Shown piece after piece: positions 63,501 to 64,000 of a DNA stretch of 64,000 nucleotides. Location of the stretch: the NCBI RefSeq assembly GCF_004015185.1, contig NZ_CP025746.1:1939776-2003775 (forward strand), read 5' to 3'. The stretch's first letter is position 1; every line of letters starts with the position of its first letter. The position numbers were made by a program, and so were the translations under genes. Source of the DNA: Clostridium manihotivorum (GTDB lineage: Bacteria > Bacillota > Clostridia > Clostridiales > Clostridiaceae). The notes below the pieces were generated by a model. The model was not told where the DNA came from and made no database searches. It saw only the letters and a list, made by a program, of their open reading frames with translations.

Positions 63501-63638
63501 ATGTATAATGATAGAATGTATTCAGTAGATTACTATCCTGAAATATCTGGTTATGACTCAGATGATATATGTAAGGAAGATATTAGGAAGCAGGCTAGTT
63601 CTTTTGAAATGGCCGATGACTCCAGACGAAGCTCTTAA
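63501..63638 (+). CDS. Possible short ORF (45 aa), unsupported family
   Basis: ATG 63501 follows AAGGAAG. The peptide (MYNDRMYSVDYYPEISGYDS...) is acidic and Tyr-rich in its first 34 residues, then runs into sequence that in another frame is an IS66 remnant. It may be a small gene cut by that remnant. Weak evidence. Confidence 0.25.
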   Translation: MYNDRMYSVDYYPEISGYDSDDICKEDIRKQASSFEMADDSRRSS

Positions 63639-63732
63639 AATTAACAAAGAAGAATTAAAATGGCTACTTATGGGATATGAAGTTAGAACTAAGTCTAAAT
63701 TTAAGCCAATTGAAGTAAGAAACAGCTTTTAA
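63601..63732 (+). pseudogene. IS66-type TnpB (Orf2) C-terminal remnant
   Basis: Frame from 63601 reads LLKWPMTPDEALKINKEEL, KWLLMGYEVRTKSKFKPI, EVRNSF-stop. The KWP...EELKWLLxGY pattern is the C-terminal end of the accessory protein TnpB of IS66 elements. The start and the rest of the IS are absent in the window. Confidence 0.6.
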
Positions 63733-63872
63733 AATGCTTACAAAGTTGGTATAAATAAACTCCAATACGTTTATTAATTAATACAAAATTTTGAAATAGA
63801 AAAATAATTTTTTTATTTATCTAATTTTTAATTTTCAAGTTATACTATATAAAAATAAAGGAGTTGAATTAT

Positions 63873-64000
63873 ATGAATGTGATAGAACAATATTGTTACA
63901 AGCATAATTCTTGCAATAATTGCAAGTACAATGTAATGGAGCAAATGGAACAATCTTTGATGTTCGAAATGAATGATATAAATAGAAGTACTCACTATCA
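63873..64000 (+). CDS. Cys-rich small protein, cut by window end
   Basis: ATG 63873 after AAAGGAGTTGAA opens a frame that is still open at the last base. The visible 42 residues include YCYKHNSCNNCKYNVMEQME, with four Cys in a CxxxxxxCxxC-like spacing. Family not recognised; Cys pattern suggests metal binding or a redox role. Confidence 0.5.
   Translation, partial: MNVIEQYCYKHNSCNNCKYNVMEQMEQSLMFEMNDINRSTHY

Noticed and set aside
1-64000. CRISPR array, rRNA or tRNA genes, toxin genes
   Set aside because: No regularly spaced identical repeats, no conserved rRNA segments and no tRNA-like cloverleaf were noticed; no product resembles a known clostridial toxin.

Overview
The window looks like a chromosomal segment of a spore-forming, AT-rich Firmicute, most likely Clostridium sensu stricto. 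The signs are strong AGGAGG-type ribosome sites, frequent TTG and GTG starts, sporulation genes (gpr, spoIIP, yqfC, yqfD, a CotS-type protein) and the classic clostridial order gpr-spoIIP-lepA-hemW-hrcA-grpE-dnaK-dnaJ-prmA-rsmE-mtaB-rpsU-yqeY-yqfCD-pgpH-ybeY-dgkA-cdd-era-recO. I cannot name the species.

Bases 1 to about 37,100 are conserved core genome. They hold sporulation and germination functions, the class I heat-shock operon with one CIRCE operator ahead of hrcA, ribosome, rRNA and tRNA maintenance (lepA, prmA, rsmE, mtaB, ybeY, era, trmK), c-di-AMP turnover (pgpH), pyrimidine salvage, a CcpN-like repressor beside pyruvate phosphate dikinase, and the macromolecular synthesis genes dnaG-rpoD. 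The gaps between these genes carry two families of hairpin-forming repeats. One is a MITE-like element of about 90 bp with 17-bp perfect terminal inverted repeats (at least five copies or remnants). The other is a repeat ending in a terminator.

At about 37,570 the core is interrupted. An AIM24-family gene stops part way and is followed by a five-gene module (37,741-44,490) with two clear tyrosine recombinases, a third large protein that looks like a degenerate recombinase, an orphan and a coiled-coil protein. The layout recalls Tn554-type elements but is larger. The other end of the element was not found, so it may run past the window.

From 44.5 to 63.2 kb almost everything concerns divalent metals: a decayed P1B ATPase; an M-box Mg2+ riboswitch ahead of a soluble MgtE-sensor-like protein and an Nramp-related Mg2+ transporter (NRMT); three cation diffusion facilitators (one with a frameshift in an A-run); a DUF457-type membrane protein; canonical MntH; an MntP/YtaF-type protein; a second M-box ahead of an MgtA P-type ATPase; an L,D-transpeptidase; a His-rich small protein coupled to a Ser/Thr-kinase-like protein; and a P-type ATPase behind a candidate NiCo (czcD-type) riboswitch. 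An IS66 remnant and a Cys-rich partial ORF close the window.

The most interesting signal lies between the first M-box and the MgtE-like gene. A 20-codon ORF with a good ribosome site begins Met-Asp-Gly-Asp-Pro, resembling the acidic/proline start of enterobacterial MgtL. Three nucleotides after its stop come three 8-nt segments that can form two mutually exclusive hairpins, one of which would occlude the ribosome site of the transporter operon. This suggests a second, translation-based Mg2+ control layer beneath a riboswitch. It is an inference from sequence and untested.
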